Shown here piece after piece: positions 1-7,393 of a stretch of 35,703 nt of DNA; positions within the stretch are counted from its first letter, which is position 1, and each line of letters begins with the position of its first letter. The translations under genes were made by a program, and so were the position numbers. The notes beneath the pieces were generated by a model that searched no databases, was not told the origin of the DNA, and saw only the letters and a list, made by a program, of their open reading frames with translations. Source of the DNA: an uncultured Sphingomonas sp. (lineage in GTDB: Bacteria > Pseudomonadota > Alphaproteobacteria > Sphingomonadales > Sphingomonadaceae); assembly GCA_913776255.1 (NCBI GenBank), contig CAJYLV010000054.1, forward strand, positions 1-35,703. The letters run 5' to 3'.

Positions 1-142
1 TCTCGCCGACCACCAACGTATGCCCGGCATTGTGCCCGCCCTGGAAGCGGACGACCATGTCGGCGCGCTCCGCCAGCCAGTCGACGATCTTGCCCTTGCC
101 CTCGTCGCCCCATTGCGCGCCGATGACTGCCACATTTGCCAT
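1..142 (-). CDS. purA: Adenylosuccinate synthetase, N-terminal part (runs off the left edge)
   Basis: The first 47 codons are visible; the gene continues beyond base 1. The enzyme joins IMP and aspartate using GTP to give adenylosuccinate, the first committed step to AMP, in the cytoplasm. Seen directly: the N-terminus [18 protein letters not shown] holds the family's glycine-rich GTP/IMP loop (WGDEGKGK), followed by [11 protein letters not shown], the second signature of the family. The ATG at 142 puts these motifs where they lie in full-length PurA proteins. The gene is transcribed leftward, downstream of hisZ and a small secreted-protein gene, and is divergent from the thioredoxin-like gene at 309. 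Identity is secure; only the 3' part is unseen. Confidence 0.95.
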   Translation of the reverse strand, partial: MANVAVIGAQWGDEGKGKIVDWLAERADMVVRFQGGHNAGHTLVVGE

Positions 143-308
143 GGATGCGATTCCCCGCCTGCCGCTGCGAACCCGCGCGCCCTTCGACAGGACTCGGCAC
201 GCGGGCGGTTCAGGAATGTCGGGGGCGCGGGTAGCGGGCGGGCGGGAGCGGGTCAACCATGCGGTTGACGCGGCGGGCCGGCGCGCGGCACATCCTGCGC
301 CGGGGGGA

Positions 309-800
309 ATGAAGACGATGAAGCATCTTATCGCTTTGACGGCGGTCCTGACGATCGTCGCCGCACCGGCGGCGGCGAAAGCGTTCAAGGTCGGCGAGCC
401 GGCGCCGCCGGTCGAACTGACGCTGGTCGACGGCACCAAGACCACGCTGGCCGACCACAAGGGCGAGGTGATCCTGCTCAATTTCTGGGCGACGTGGTGC
501 GTCCCCTGCCGGGCGGAGCTGCCGCTGCTCGACGGCTATTACCGCCGCCAGAAGCCGCACGGGCTGCAGGTCTTTGCGATCACGACCGAGGGATCGGTGC
601 CGCTCTACCGGATGAAGGCGCTGTTCGCGGCGATGGCCATCCCCTCGGTACGGCGCGTCAAGGGGATGCCGGTCGAGATGCCGGCTGTGCCGACCAATTA
701 CATCATCGATCGCACCGGGGTGGTTCGTTATGCCAGCGCCGGCGCGTTCAGTCTCGACGACCTCAACCGCGAGATCGTGCCGTTGCTCCGGGAGCACTGA
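309..800 (+). CDS. TlpA/ResA-like periplasmic thiol-disulfide oxidoreductase
   Basis: A 163-residue exported thioredoxin-fold protein. Residues 1-23 form a signal peptide (basic start, hydrophobic core, cut near AAA-KAF). The mature part has the AhpC/TlpA layout: a [14 protein letters not shown] strand, [10 protein letters not shown] with the redox pair Cys64 and Cys67, and [10 protein letters not shown] with the cis-proline that faces the active site. Family members hand electrons to periplasmic disulfides, for instance during cytochrome c maturation; the substrate here cannot be told. I chose ATG 309, close behind a G-run; ATG 318 is also possible and would shorten the signal peptide by three residues. 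The long in-frame extension upstream to base 30 overlaps purA antisense and is not coding. The gene is convergent with the next one, 15 bases away. Confidence 0.88.
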   Translation: MKTMKHLIALTAVLTIVAAPAAAKAFKVGEPAPPVELTLVDGTKTTLADHKGEVILLNFWATWCVPCRAELPLLDGYYRRQKPHGLQVFAITTEGSVPLYRMKALFAAMAIPSVRRVKGMPVEMPAVPTNYIIDRTGVVRYASAGAFSLDDLNREIVPLLREH

Positions 801-815
801 GCGCAGCCGCGGTCG

Positions 816-1277
816 TCAGCGGACGTCGATGTCGACCAGCACCCGTCGCACCCGACCCTCCGACGTCGCATTCTGCAAGACGAGCTTGTCATGACCGTGG
901 AAGTCGGCGTCGGCGGTGTAAAAGGCCTGTACGCCGTCCACCTTCTGCTTGTCGCAGATCACGCGCGGGTTGGGCGCGACGAAATTGGGAAAGACCTTGT
1001 CGGTCGAGATATCGGCATGACCATGTTGCGGCGGGTGCACGATCTGCGTCGTCATCGTGCCCGCGGGCGAGCAATCGGGATTGGTCAGCGTCGCGAACCA
1101 CACGCGGACCTTCTCACCGGCCAAGACCGCGCGTGACAGATGAACGTCGTGATAGCCTTTCACATTGCTTTCATCGACCCGCCGCACGACAAAGGTCTGT
1201 GCTCCGGCGGCAGCGGGAAGCACAACACCCGCGACACAAAGAAGAACGATCGGGACGCGGCGGCGGCTGTTCGGCAT
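816..1277 (-). CDS. Small secreted protein, possible single Ig/cadherin-like domain
   Basis: A 153-residue protein with a clear signal peptide (basic MPNSRRR, hydrophobic core, cleavage likely after AAAGA). The mature part has two cysteines (NPDCSPAG and RVICDKQ) that could pair in the periplasm. The order HPPQHGH, then DGVQAFYTADADFHGHDKL, then a final VLVDIDV strand resembles the 'qpphG ... YtP..dFsGtDsf' pattern of bacterial cadherin/Ig-like modules; that is an inference from pattern only. ATG 1277 is preferred because it follows a GAGGGTG ribosome site; a TTG at 1295 is in frame but badly placed. It lies between hisZ and purA on the same strand. No function can be assigned. Confidence 0.72.
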   Translation of the reverse strand: MPNSRRRVPIVLLCVAGVVLPAAAGAQTFVVRRVDESNVKGYHDVHLSRAVLAGEKVRVWFATLTNPDCSPAGTMTTQIVHPPQHGHADISTDKVFPNFVAPNPRVICDKQKVDGVQAFYTADADFHGHDKLVLQNATSEGRVRRVLVDIDVR

Positions 1278-1368
1278 GGCATCACCCTCTATCAAGGCGT
1301 TACGACCAGCCTATGCGTGCCTTGCCACGCGGTAAACGACGCACCGCGCAGATTACCACTTTGTCATG

Positions 1369-2469
1369 TCAGAGTGGGCGCGCTTCACCCTCGACAAAGA
1401 GGTGCGTGCAGACCTGCGCCTCGGGCGTGTCACCGGCGGCCAGCGCCGCGACCGTCACCCAGCCCCCCGCGCGCATCCGCGCCGCCTCGACGGGCGACGT
1501 GCCGAGCGGAAGGAACAGCCGGCGGCGGTCGTGCGCCGGCGGATCGCCGAGCAAGCGGTCGGCGTAGAGCGAGAAGCCGGTCGCCGCTTCCTCCGCGCCG
1601 CCCTCGTGGACGACCGCATAGGTGCCGCCGCGCCCGATCTCGGTCCCCGATCCGCCGCCGAACAGCGAGAAGCCGAGCCAGGTCTGATATTCGAAGCCGT
1701 GCCGCTCGGTCGGGTCGAGCGTCATCGCCACACGGTCGCCGACCGCCGCGGCGATCGCCGCCAGCCCGTCGAGCCGCGTCGCCAGCGCCCCGGTGCGATC
1801 GAACGCGCGCAGCCGCGCCAACGCCTGCTCGAACGGCCCCGCCGCCTCGATCAGCGGCAGATAGTCCGGCGCGACCGCCGCGACGCCGCCGGCATCCTTG
1901 GCGTCGAGCCGCTGGCGCAGCGTGTCGAGCACCTCGGGCGCGACCGGCAACGGTCCGGCGGCGAGCGTGTCGACGAGGTCGGGCAGAGTGAAGTCGATCG
2001 AGACGCCGGTGACCCCCGCCGCATCGAGCGCCTCGATCGCGACGGTGACGACCTCCTGCGCGGCGGCGAGCGAGTCGAGCCCGAACAATTCCGCGCCGAT
2101 CTGCCGCGTCTCGCGCGCGGGCGACAATTGGCTGGCGCGCAGCTTGAGCACCGCGCCGGCATAGCTGAGCCGCACCGGGCGCGGGTGGTGCCCCATCCGC
2201 GTCGCCGCGATCCGCGCGACCTGCGCGGTCAGGTCGGGTCGGATCGCCAGCGTCCGCTGCGACACCGGATCGACGAAGCGCACCGCATCGTGGAGCGCGC
2301 CCGCCTTCAGCCGCGTGCCGAGCCCGTCGGCGAATTCGGCGAGCGGCGGATCGACGCGCTCATAGCCGTGCGCGCCGATAGCGGCCAACACCCGCGCCTC
2401 GATCGCGGCGGCGGCATCGGCGAAGGGCGGCAGGCGGTCACGAAGACCTTCAGGCAGAAGCGCGGTCAT
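1369..2469 (-). CDS. hisZ: ATP phosphoribosyltransferase regulatory subunit HisZ
   Basis: A 366-residue protein related to the catalytic core of histidyl-tRNA synthetase. HisZ binds the short form of HisG and makes the first enzyme of histidine synthesis active and sensitive to histidine. Seen: N-terminal LLPEGLRDRLPP (class II synthetase-like opening), the motif-2-like stretch TLAIRPDLTAQVARIAATR (residues 73-91), and the C-terminal catalytic-like block GFEYQTWLGFSLFGGGSGTEIGRGGTY, where a true HisRS would have its histidine-A motif region. It lacks the anticodon-binding domain, as HisZ does. The start overlaps the stop of the upstream DUF559 gene (TAATG), so the two are translationally coupled. 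The neighbouring purA is a common partner in sphingomonads. Confidence 0.92.
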   Translation of the reverse strand: MTALLPEGLRDRLPPFADAAAAIEARVLAAIGAHGYERVDPPLAEFADGLGTRLKAGALHDAVRFVDPVSQRTLAIRPDLTAQVARIAATRMGHHPRPVRLSYAGAVLKLRASQLSPARETRQIGAELFGLDSLAAAQEVVTVAIEALDAAGVTGVSIDFTLPDLVDTLAAGPLPVAPEVLDTLRQRLDAKDAGGVAAVAPDYLPLIEAAGPFEQALARLRAFDRTGALATRLDGLAAIAAAVGDRVAMTLDPTERHGFEYQTWLGFSLFGGGSGTEIGRGGTYAVVHEGGAEEAATGFSLYADRLLGDPPAHDRRRLFLPLGTSPVEAARMRAGGWVTVAALAAGDTPEAQVCTHLFVEGEARPL

Positions 2470-2849
2470 TACAGCCCTCTCCCCTCGGGGGAGAGGGTTG
2501 GGTGAGGGGCGGTCGTCAACGCTGCCCGGATGTCTTGCAGAACCCCGTCCAAATTCATCGTCACATCCGCGTTGCTATAGCGAAGAACCCGATAGCCTTG
2601 CGCTTCGAGCCATCCGGTTCGCCGGTCGTCGCGGAATTGGTCGGTGTGAGTGTCGCCGTCAACCTCGATGATGAGGCGCGCGCTGCGGGCGCAGAAATCG
2701 GCGATGTACGGGCCGAGCGGGACCTGGCGGGTGAACTTAACGCCGTTCAGGCGCTTGCCTCGAAGTGCAAGCCAAAGGCGCGTTTCGGGCTCGGTCATTT
2801 GACGGCGCATCTTGCGGGCGCGGTCGAGGAGAAGCGGGTCGGTTTGCAC
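2469..2849 (-). CDS. DUF559 family protein (Vsr-like endonuclease fold)
   Basis: A 126-residue protein of the DUF559 family, whose fold is that of very-short-patch-repair and other PD-(D/E)xK nucleases. Seen: the typical opening RARKMRRQMTEPETRLWLALR, then FTRQVPLGPYIADFCARSARLIIEVDGDTH, with Asp51 and the Glu62-x-Asp64 pair in the positions of the predicted metal site, then GYRVLRYSNADV. No member is well characterised; a nuclease role is inferred from the fold. The last 14 codons (TAPHPTLSPEGRGL) are made of the palindromic intergenic repeat that has run into the gene. Its TAA overlaps the hisZ ATG. Promoter and leader lie in the repeat block at 2886-2976. Confidence 0.85.
   Translation of the reverse strand: MQTDPLLLDRARKMRRQMTEPETRLWLALRGKRLNGVKFTRQVPLGPYIADFCARSARLIIEVDGDTHTDQFRDDRRTGWLEAQGYRVLRYSNADVTMNLDGVLQDIRAALTTAPHPTLSPEGRGL
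2475..2497. repeat. GC-rich palindromic repeat inside the 3' end of the DUF559 gene
   Basis: CCCTCTCCCC, a three-base loop, then GGGGAGAGGG: a perfect ten-base stem, followed by TTGGGTGAGGGG. The same sequence type recurs at 2886-2976. It is the widespread proteobacterial 'ccctctcccc/ggggagaggg' element. Here it is read as the last codons of DUF559. Confidence 0.85.
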
Positions 2850-2885
2850 GGTTGGTGATCCTCACCGACGTCAGCGTGCGCGGCA

Positions 2886-2976
2886 ACCCCTCACCCACCC
2901 CTCTCCCCCGGGGGGCGAGGGCTATAGCGACCCAAAAAGCCCCCTCCCCACCGGGGAGGGGGTTGGGGGAGGGGCC
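2886..2976. repeat. Block of two GC-rich palindromic repeats
   Basis: Two copies of the element seen at 2475 lie close together in opposite orientation: CCCCTCACCCACCCCTCTCC with GGGGGGCGAGGG, and GCCCCCTCCCC with GGGGAGGGGG followed by TTGGGGGAGGGGC, with a short AT-containing spacer between them. The block fills most of the gap between serA (its stop side) and the DUF559 start. It may act as a serA transcript end, but there is no T-run typical of an intrinsic terminator. Confidence 0.8.
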
Positions 2977-3008
2977 GGTGTCTCACCGAGACCATCCGCC
3001 CCCCAGAA

Positions 3009-4586
3009 TCAGAACGACAGCCCCATCGCGGTCTTCACGCCCGGCAGCGCCTTGACCTGCGCGAGCAGCGCCGCGTCGACCGGCTGGTCGACCGACAGCA
3101 GCAGCACCGCCTCGCCGCCGGCCTCGCGACGCCCGAGGTGGAAGGTGCCGATGTTGACCCCGGCCTCGCCGAGCAGCGTGCCGATGCGGCCGATGAAGCC
3201 CGGCGCGTCCTCGTTGACCACATACAGCATCGCGCCGGTCAGGTCGGCCTCGACCTTGATCCCAAACAGCTCGACCAGCCGCGGCGCGCTGTCGCCGAAC
3301 AGCGTCCCCGCGACCGAGCGCTCGCCGTCGGCGGTGCGCACCGCGACGCGCAGCAGCGTGTGGTAATCGCCCTCGCGCTCGGTGCGGATCTCGCGGACCT
3401 CCATGCCGCGGTCGCGCGCCAGCACCGGCGCATTGACCATATTCACCGTGTCGGTCTGCTGGCGCAGGAAGCCGGTCAGCACCGCGCTGGTCAGCGGCTT
3501 GGGGTTGAGGTCCGCCGCGGCGCCTTCGCGGTGGATCGACACGCGGTCGATCGCGCCGGTCGCGAGCTGCCCGACCAGCGAGCCGAGCTTCTCGGCCAGT
3601 CCCATATACGGGCGCAGCTTCGGCGCTTCCTCCGCCGAGAGGCTGGGGACGTTGAGCGCGTTGGTGACGCCGCCGGAGACCAAATAATCGGCCATCTGCT
3701 CGGCGACTTGGATCGCGACATTGACCTGCGCCTCGGTGGTCGAGGCGCCGAGGTGCGGGGTCGAGACGAAGTTCGGGGTGCCGAACAGCGGGCTTTCCTT
3801 GGCCGGCTCGGTGACGAACACGTCGAGTGCCGCGCCTGCGATATGCCCCGAGTCGAGCCCTTCCTTGAGCGCCGCCTCGTCGATCAGCCCGCCGCGCGCG
3901 CAATTGACGATCCGCACGCCCTTCTTGGTCTTGGCGAGATTCTCCGCCGACAGGATGTTGCGGGTCTGGTCGGTCAGCGGCGTATGCAGCGTGATGAAAT
4001 CGGCGCGCGCCAGCAGCTCGTCGAGCGTCACCTTGGTCACGCCCAGCTCGACCGCGCGTTCTTCGGTCAGGAACGGGTCGAAGGCCACGACCTTCATCTT
4101 CAGCCCGAGCGCGCGGTCGGCGACGATCGAGCCGATGTTGCCCGCACCGATCAGGCCGAGCGTCTTTCCGGTGACCTCGACGCCCATGAAGCGGTTCTTC
4201 TCCCACTTGCCGGCCTGCGTCGAGGCATCCGCCTCGGGCAGCTGACGCGCGAGCGCGAACATCAGCGCGATCGCGTGTTCGGCGGTGGTAATCGAATTGC
4301 CGAACGGCGTGTTCATCACCACCACGCCCTTGGCCGAAGCGGCAGGGATGTCGACATTGTCGACGCCGATCCCGGCGCGGCCGACGACCTTCAGGTTGGT
4401 GGCGTGTTCGAGGATGTCCTTGGTGACCTTGGTCGAACTGCGGATCGCGAGCCCGTCATAGTTGCCGATGATCGCCTTCAGCTCGTCGGGGGTCTTGCCG
4501 GTGATCACGTCGACCTCGACCCCGCGCTCGCGGAAGATCTCGGCAGCGCGCGGGTCCATCTTGTCGGAAATCAGTACCTTGGGCAT
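3009..4586 (-). CDS. serA: D-3-phosphoglycerate dehydrogenase
   Basis: A 525-residue long-form SerA. It oxidises 3-phosphoglycerate to 3-phosphohydroxypyruvate with NAD, the entry step to serine, in the cytoplasm. Seen: N-terminal substrate-binding region with GRAGIGVDNVDIPAASAKG (69-87); NAD-binding loop GAGNIG (147-152); the catalytic set Arg231 (NCARGG), Glu260 (FVTEP) and His278 (STPHLGAST); then an intervening (ASB) domain and a C-terminal ACT domain with NEDAPGFIGRIGTLLGEAGVNIG, the usual site of serine feedback. Length matches the type-2 enzymes of alphaproteobacteria. It lies downstream of serC on the same strand with a 144-base gap that holds inverted repeats. Confidence 0.97.
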   Translation of the reverse strand: MPKVLISDKMDPRAAEIFRERGVEVDVITGKTPDELKAIIGNYDGLAIRSSTKVTKDILEHATNLKVVGRAGIGVDNVDIPAASAKGVVVMNTPFGNSITTAEHAIALMFALARQLPEADASTQAGKWEKNRFMGVEVTGKTLGLIGAGNIGSIVADRALGLKMKVVAFDPFLTEERAVELGVTKVTLDELLARADFITLHTPLTDQTRNILSAENLAKTKKGVRIVNCARGGLIDEAALKEGLDSGHIAGAALDVFVTEPAKESPLFGTPNFVSTPHLGASTTEAQVNVAIQVAEQMADYLVSGGVTNALNVPSLSAEEAPKLRPYMGLAEKLGSLVGQLATGAIDRVSIHREGAAADLNPKPLTSAVLTGFLRQQTDTVNMVNAPVLARDRGMEVREIRTEREGDYHTLLRVAVRTADGERSVAGTLFGDSAPRLVELFGIKVEADLTGAMLYVVNEDAPGFIGRIGTLLGEAGVNIGTFHLGRREAGGEAVLLLSVDQPVDAALLAQVKALPGVKTAMGLSF

Positions 4587-4598
4587 GATCTACACTCC

Positions 4599-4728
4599 GT
4601 CGCCCCTGCGCAGGCAGGGGCCTATCTCTGTGGATTGAGGGATCGAGGCTGACACAGGCGCGGCATGGCGTGTGTCAGCCGCAGAAATTGAATGGGCAGA
4701 CATTGGCCCCTGCCTCCGCAGGGGCGAC
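4599..4728. repeat. Nested inverted repeats between serC and serA
   Basis: The arms GTCGCCCCTGCG/AGGCAGGGGCC (4599-4622) and GGCCCCTGCCTCCGCAGGGGCGAC's counterpart (4705-4728) match over 24 bases with one mismatch and are in opposite orientation. Between them sits a second perfect ten-base hairpin, GGCTGACACA ... TGTGTCAGCC (4647-4680). Each outer arm is also partly self-complementary. The structure separates serC from serA on their shared transcript and could limit read-through or RNA decay; no T-run follows. Confidence 0.78.
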
Positions 4729-4730
4729 GC

Positions 4731-5882
4731 TTATGCCTTGGCGGTCGCGTAGGCCCAGTCGAGCCACGGCCCGAGCGCCTCTATATCGGCGGTGTCCACC
4801 GTCGCGCCGCACCAGATGCGCAGCCCCGCCGGGGCGTCGCGATAGCCCGCGACGTCATAGGCGGCGCCTTCCTTCTCGAGCAGCGCGGCGAACTTCTTGA
4901 TGAAGTCGGCATCGGCGCCCGCGACGGTCAGGCACACGCTGGTCTTCGAGCGCGACGCCTCGTCCTCGGCGAGATGGCCCAGCCAGTCGCGCTCGGCGAC
5001 GATCCGGTCGAGCGCGGCGGCGTTCGCATCGGAGCGCGCGATCAGCCCGCCCTTGCCCAGCCCCTTCGCCCATTCGAGCGCCCAGATCGCATCCTCGACC
5101 GCCAGCATCGACGGGGTGTTGATCGTCTCGCCCTTGAACACGCCCTCGGCGAGCTTGCCCTTCGAGACGAGGCGGAACACCTTGGGCAGCGGCCACGCCG
5201 GCGTGTACGTCTCCAGCCGCTCGACCGCGCGCGGCCCGAGGATCAGCACGCCATGCGCGCCCTCGCCGCCCAGCACCTTCTGCCAGCTGAACGTCGCGAC
5301 GTCGATCTTGTCCCACGGCAGGTCGTAGGCGAACACGCCGCTGGTCGCGTCGGCGAAGCTCAGCCCAGCGCGATCGTCGGGAATCCAGTCGCCATTCGGC
5401 ACGCGCACGCCGCTGGTGGTGCCGTTCCAGGTGAACAGCACGTCGTTCGACCAGTCGATCTGCTGTAGGTCGGGCAGCTGGCCGTAATCGGCGCGGATGA
5501 CGGTGGGATCGATCTTCAGCTGCTTGACCGCGTCGGTCACCCAGCCCTCGCCGAAGCTTTCCCACGCCAGCGCGGTGACCGAGCGCGCGCCCAGCATCGT
5601 CCACATCGCCATCTCGAACGCGCCGGTGTCGGAGCCGGGGACGATGCCGATGCGGTGCGTGTCGGGCAGGTTCAGCAGCTCGCGCATCAGGTCGATGCAA
5701 TATTGCAGCCGCTGCTTGCCGAGCTTCGAGCGGTGCGAACGCCCGAGGACGTCGGTCGCGAGCTTGGCGGGATCATAGCCGGGCGGCTTGGCACACGGGC
5801 CGGACGAGAAATGCGGACGCGCCGGCTTGGTGGCGGGCTTCGTCGGCGCAAGAATGGCGTCGGCGGCAGTCGAATCAGTCAT
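4731..5882 (-). CDS. serC: Phosphoserine aminotransferase
   Basis: A 383-residue PLP enzyme of fold type I, class V. It transfers the amino group from glutamate to 3-phosphohydroxypyruvate, the second step of serine synthesis, and also serves in pyridoxine synthesis. Seen: HFSSGPCAKPPGYDP near the start, typical of the alphaproteobacterial form; the phosphate-binding region IVPGSDTGAFEMAMW (80-94); and the PLP lysine Lys202 in SWQKVLGGEGAHG. The ATG at 5882 follows a strong AAGGAGA site that lies in a small hairpin of the leader described separately. It is first in the unit serC-serA. Confidence 0.96.
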   Translation of the reverse strand: MTDSTAADAILAPTKPATKPARPHFSSGPCAKPPGYDPAKLATDVLGRSHRSKLGKQRLQYCIDLMRELLNLPDTHRIGIVPGSDTGAFEMAMWTMLGARSVTALAWESFGEGWVTDAVKQLKIDPTVIRADYGQLPDLQQIDWSNDVLFTWNGTTSGVRVPNGDWIPDDRAGLSFADATSGVFAYDLPWDKIDVATFSWQKVLGGEGAHGVLILGPRAVERLETYTPAWPLPKVFRLVSKGKLAEGVFKGETINTPSMLAVEDAIWALEWAKGLGKGGLIARSDANAAALDRIVAERDWLGHLAEDEASRSKTSVCLTVAGADADFIKKFAALLEKEGAAYDVAGYRDAPAGLRIWCGATVDTADIEALGPWLDWAYATAKA

Positions 5883-5945
5883 GTCTGTCTCTCCTTACAG
5901 AGAGCACGCGCGGCGTTGGGACCGCGTGGCCCGTCGACCGCGCTA
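5883..5945 (-). ncRNA. serC leader RNA (cis-regulatory motif)
   Basis: The minus-strand leader of serC can fold into two stems. The first pairs GCGCGG (5938-5943) with CCGCGC just before the ribosome site, enclosing a smaller GGGCC/GGTCCC stem around ACGC. The second pairs CTCTC with GAGAG around TGTAAG, so that the AAGGAG ribosome site sits in its loop and 3' arm, six bases before the ATG. This position and two-hairpin form fit the 'serC' RNA motif described computationally upstream of serC in alphaproteobacteria (Rfam serC). The ligand or mechanism of that motif is not established. The call rests on recognition and hand pairing, not on a covariance search. Confidence 0.68.
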
Positions 5946-6016
5946 CAGACGCGCCGCCCCGCTGGCAAGCCGCGTGATCGTCTAAAATGGCTCAGGCGTA
6001 GCTGAGCGGGGGTGAC

Positions 6017-6712
6017 ATGACCAAGGATGATGACCGGCCGCGCGATCCGACGCGCGCAGGGCGGGTCGCGATCGCGGGCATCTGGTTATGGTGTGCCGCG
6101 GCGGCGGCGGAGGGGCTCGGCCGGCTCGGCGAGATCAGCGTGCTGGGCGGCTTCGGCGGGGTGATCGCGGACCATGATGCGCTGGTCCGCTCCGACAATG
6201 CCACGGCGGCGTTCTCGGCACTGAGCAACGTCACCCTTTTCGTCGCCGCGGCGGCGGTGCTGCGCTGGATCTACGTCACCAACCGCAACGCGCATGCGCT
6301 GGGCGACGCGGCCGCCTGGAGACCGCACACCTCACCGTTCTGGGCGGTGGCGTGGTTCTTCGTGCCGGTCGCGACGTTGATCCGCCCGTTCAGCGTGTTC
6401 AGCGCGACGTGGCGAGTCTCCGCCGCGCCGGATGCGTATGAGACGGTCAGGGTGCCCGCACTGCTCCGCTGGTGGTGGGGGCTGTGGCTGGCGAACATGG
6501 TGGTCGGCAAGGTCGCGTCGATCCTCCACGACAGCGGCAAGATGCCCGGCGACCTGATCGGCGCCGATTACGTGCTGTTCGCGAAAGTGCTGATCGACCT
6601 GCCGCTCACGATCGTGCTGACGATCATCATCCTCCGGCTCTCGGCGGTGCAACGCGCGGCTTTAGCCCGGGGCGAAGCGCCGCTACATCAGCGCGATGAG
6701 GTTATGGCGTAA
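6017..6712 (+). CDS. DUF4328 domain membrane protein
   Basis: A 231-residue polytopic inner-membrane protein. Seen: about four to five hydrophobic stretches (residues 15-40, 70-90, 105-130, 155-175 and 190-215) and the sequence DAAAWRPHTSPFWAVAWFFVPVATLIRPF, followed by RVPALLRWWWGLWLAN, which is the pattern of the DUF4328 family. Role unknown. ATG 6017 is preceded by GGGGGTG. The gene is divergent from serC, and its 3' end overlaps the next gene by 17 bases. Confidence 0.8.
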   Translation: MTKDDDRPRDPTRAGRVAIAGIWLWCAAAAAEGLGRLGEISVLGGFGGVIADHDALVRSDNATAAFSALSNVTLFVAAAAVLRWIYVTNRNAHALGDAAAWRPHTSPFWAVAWFFVPVATLIRPFSVFSATWRVSAAPDAYETVRVPALLRWWWGLWLANMVVGKVASILHDSGKMPGDLIGADYVLFAKVLIDLPLTIVLTIIILRLSAVQRAALARGEAPLHQRDEVMA

Positions 6713-7355
6713 TTCTCCCTCCCGCGCGCTGCTGCTCGCGTTCGCGCTCGCCGCCTGCGGCCGCGCCGAGCGTCCCGCCCCCCCAACGCAGCGCGCGCGG
6801 GTCGAGCTGCCGTCGGCGCGCGAGACGCGGCAATGTTTCGCCGACCTGCGCGCGCTCGGCGTCGATTTCCAGCCGTTGCCCGACAGGGACAATGGCGGCG
6901 GCTGCGCACTGGTCGGAACGGTGAAGCTGCTCGACATCGGCGTGCCGACCGCCAATCTCGGCGCGGTGCGCTGCGGCGAGGCGCGCGCCTATGCCGCCTG
7001 GGCGCGCAACGGCGTCGCGCCCGCCGCGTACCAGATCCTCGGATCGGAGCTGTCGCGGGTCGTCAGCATGGGCAGCTACGCCTGCCGCAACACGGTCGGC
7101 ACCAGCGGCCCGGCGCGGCGCTCGGGCCACGCCACCGCCAATGCGATCGACATCGGCGCGTTCGAGCTGAAGGACGGGCGGCGCATCTCGATCCTGCGCG
7201 ACTGGAACTCCCCCGATCCGGCGGTGCGCGAGTTCCTGCGGGTCGTCCATACCTCGGCGTGCCGGCGGTTCGGGACGGTGCTGTCGCCCGATTACAACGC
7301 CGTGCACCGCGACCATCTGCATCTTGAGGACGATAACGCGCGCTTCTGCCGCTGA
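6696..7355 (+). CDS. Extensin-like C-terminal domain lipoprotein
   Basis: A 219-residue protein of the 'extensin-like C-terminal domain' family (PF06904). Seen: a lipoprotein signal (LLLAFALAAC, lipid-modified Cys21 expected), conserved cysteines, the block SMGSYACRN, then GHATANAIDIGAF and DYNAVHRDHLHLE. The last two carry His/Asp residues arranged as in the metal site of D-Ala-D-Ala carboxypeptidases of the peptidase_M15 type, so a peptidoglycan role is plausible but not shown. The start lies inside the end of the DUF4328 gene (17-base overlap), suggesting a two-gene unit. Confidence 0.87.
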   Translation: MRLWRNSPSRALLLAFALAACGRAERPAPPTQRARVELPSARETRQCFADLRALGVDFQPLPDRDNGGGCALVGTVKLLDIGVPTANLGAVRCGEARAYAAWARNGVAPAAYQILGSELSRVVSMGSYACRNTVGTSGPARRSGHATANAIDIGAFELKDGRRISILRDWNSPDPAVREFLRVVHTSACRRFGTVLSPDYNAVHRDHLHLEDDNARFCR

Positions 7356-7393
7356 GCTTGCGGGCGTAACATTGCCGTCCTATCCCGTCGTAA

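Noticed and set aside
2765..3366. Two plus-strand frames over the repeat block and the serA end
   Set aside because: They read through palindromic repeats and antisense serA; no ribosome site or family.
3138..4652. Long open frame opposite serA (over 500 codons)
   Set aside because: It is the mirror of serA codons in a GC-rich genome; composition is low in sense, rich in Arg, Asp and Gln, with no family pattern.
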